Positions 5,225-5,899 of a DNA stretch of 5,899 nt are shown piece by piece. The position numbers and the translations under genes were made by a program. The notes under the pieces are model-generated. The model was given only the letters and a program-made list of their open reading frames with translations, was not told the DNA's origin and ran no database searches. The stretch's first letter is position 1, and each line of letters starts with the position of its first letter. Source of the stretch: Sphingomonas sp. (lineage in GTDB: Bacteria > Pseudomonadota > Alphaproteobacteria > Sphingomonadales > Sphingomonadaceae); NCBI GenBank assembly GCA_030824725.1, contig JAPJRE010000264.1, forward strand, positions 1-5,899, written 5' to 3'.

Positions 5225-5899
5225 ATGCCCGACCTGAAGACGATCCTTTCCGCCAAGCACCCGCTGACGCTCGCCGGCGTGCCGAGCGGCTTCCTGCCCT
5301 GGGTGCTGGCCGATATCGCCCGCGCCAGCCGGATGGCGGTGTTCGTCGCTGCCGACGAGGCGGGTATGCGCGCAGTGGCGAGCACCGCGACCTTCTTCGC
5401 GCCCGAGCTGGAGGTCCTCAGCTATCCCGCCTGGGACTGCCTTCCCTATGACCGCGCCAGCCCGACGCTGCGGGTGATGGCCGAGCGGCTGGCCACCCTA
5501 CACGCGCTGCAGGGCAAGAGCGACAAGCCCCGCCTGCTCGTCACCACGGTCAACGCCGCCACCCAGCGCACGCTCACCCCCTTTCGCATCCGCCAGTTGG
5601 TCGCGCGGCTCGCCCCCGGCGAGCGGATCGGGCTCGACAAGCTCGCGTCGCTGCTCCAGGCGAACGGCTATGTCCGCGTCGAGACGGTCAACGATCACGG
5701 CGAGTTCGCGGTGCGCGGCGGCTTGGTCGATCTGTTCCCTAGCGGCGCCGAGCAGGCGCTGCGGCTCGATTTCTTCGGCGACGAGATCGAGAGCGTCCGC
5801 ACCTTCGATCCGCAGGACCAGCGCACCACCGGCCGGGTCGACGGCTTCACCCTGCTCCCCGCCAGCGAGGCGCTGCTCGACAAGGAGAGCATCAAGCGC
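5225..5899 (+). CDS. mfd: Transcription-repair coupling factor Mfd, N-terminal part (3' end outside window)
   Basis: An open frame from ATG 5225 to the window edge gives 225 codons with no stop, about a fifth of the roughly 1150 residues usual for Mfd. Mfd is a DNA translocase that pushes stalled RNA polymerase off damaged DNA and recruits UvrA for nucleotide excision repair. The visible part is the UvrB-homology module: LAGVPSGFLPWVLADIARA (16-34), FFAPELEVLSYPAWDCLPYDRASP (57-80), LLVTTVNAATQR (104-115), GEFAVRGGLVDLFPSG (159-174) and LRLDFFGDEIESVRTFDP (179-196) with QRTTG (199-203). These are strongly conserved family signatures. The RNA polymerase-interaction, motor and C-terminal domains lie beyond the edge. 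No strong Shine-Dalgarno is seen; GCGAGA lies a few bases upstream. The large palindrome ends 27 bases before the start, so the promoter lies inside or upstream of it, or transcription comes from sdhE. Confidence 0.96.
   Translation, partial: MPDLKTILSAKHPLTLAGVPSGFLPWVLADIARASRMAVFVAADEAGMRAVASTATFFAPELEVLSYPAWDCLPYDRASPTLRVMAERLATLHALQGKSDKPRLLVTTVNAATQRTLTPFRIRQLVARLAPGERIGLDKLASLLQANGYVRVETVNDHGEFAVRGGLVDLFPSGAEQALRLDFFGDEIESVRTFDPQDQRTTGRVDGFTLLPASEALLDKESIKR

Noticed and set aside
5036..5385. - strand open frames running through the palindrome into mfd
   Set aside because: Their serine/proline and LPLPKGEG-type segments are translations of the repeat itself. Frames of this kind are common spurious predictions, and mfd occupies the opposite strand.

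Overview
The window looks like chromosomal DNA of a high-GC alphaproteobacterium, most likely a sphingomonad (Sphingomonas or a close relative). This rests on the strong G/C third-position bias, the protein sequences, and a recG / small gene / sdhE / mfd neighbourhood that I know from alphaproteobacteria. No database search was possible. Nothing looks like a phage, plasmid, transposase, CRISPR array or RNA gene. The genes are ordinary core genes and most of the interest lies between them.

Layout, left to right. The window opens inside a + strand gene for an MgtC/SapB-family membrane protein (C-terminal part, ending at 431). tyrS, the tyrosyl-tRNA synthetase gene, follows on the same strand (481-1710). 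A 192-base spacer (1711-1902) carries an imperfect hairpin and then a GTTAAC-type site. After it comes a single-domain PilZ gene (1903-2223). The PilZ gene converges with recG (4287-2224, - strand), and their two stop codons touch inside the palindrome TGATCA, with no spacer. Upstream of recG, on the same strand, is an 80-residue hypothetical gene (4601-4359). It is separated from recG by 71 bases holding a perfect 9-bp hairpin.

A 189-base divergent region (4602-4790) leads to sdhE (4791-5057, + strand), the succinate dehydrogenase flavinylation factor. Next is a roughly 125-base composite palindrome (5073-5197). The window closes with the first 225 codons of mfd, the transcription-repair coupling factor (5225 to the edge).

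Functionally, recG (fork and Holliday-junction remodelling) and mfd (removal of stalled RNA polymerase and recruitment of excision repair) are two DNA-maintenance translocases flanking a respiratory assembly factor. The PilZ protein is a probable c-di-GMP effector. I found no clearly new biological system. The strongest non-coding signal is the multi-hairpin palindrome between sdhE and mfd. It resembles the REP/MITE-like repeats common in sphingomonads and would form an extensive RNA structure if the two genes are co-transcribed. A weaker signal is a near-identical 13-base CtrA-like motif, paired with a GANTC (CcrM) site, upstream of both the PilZ gene and the 80-residue gene.
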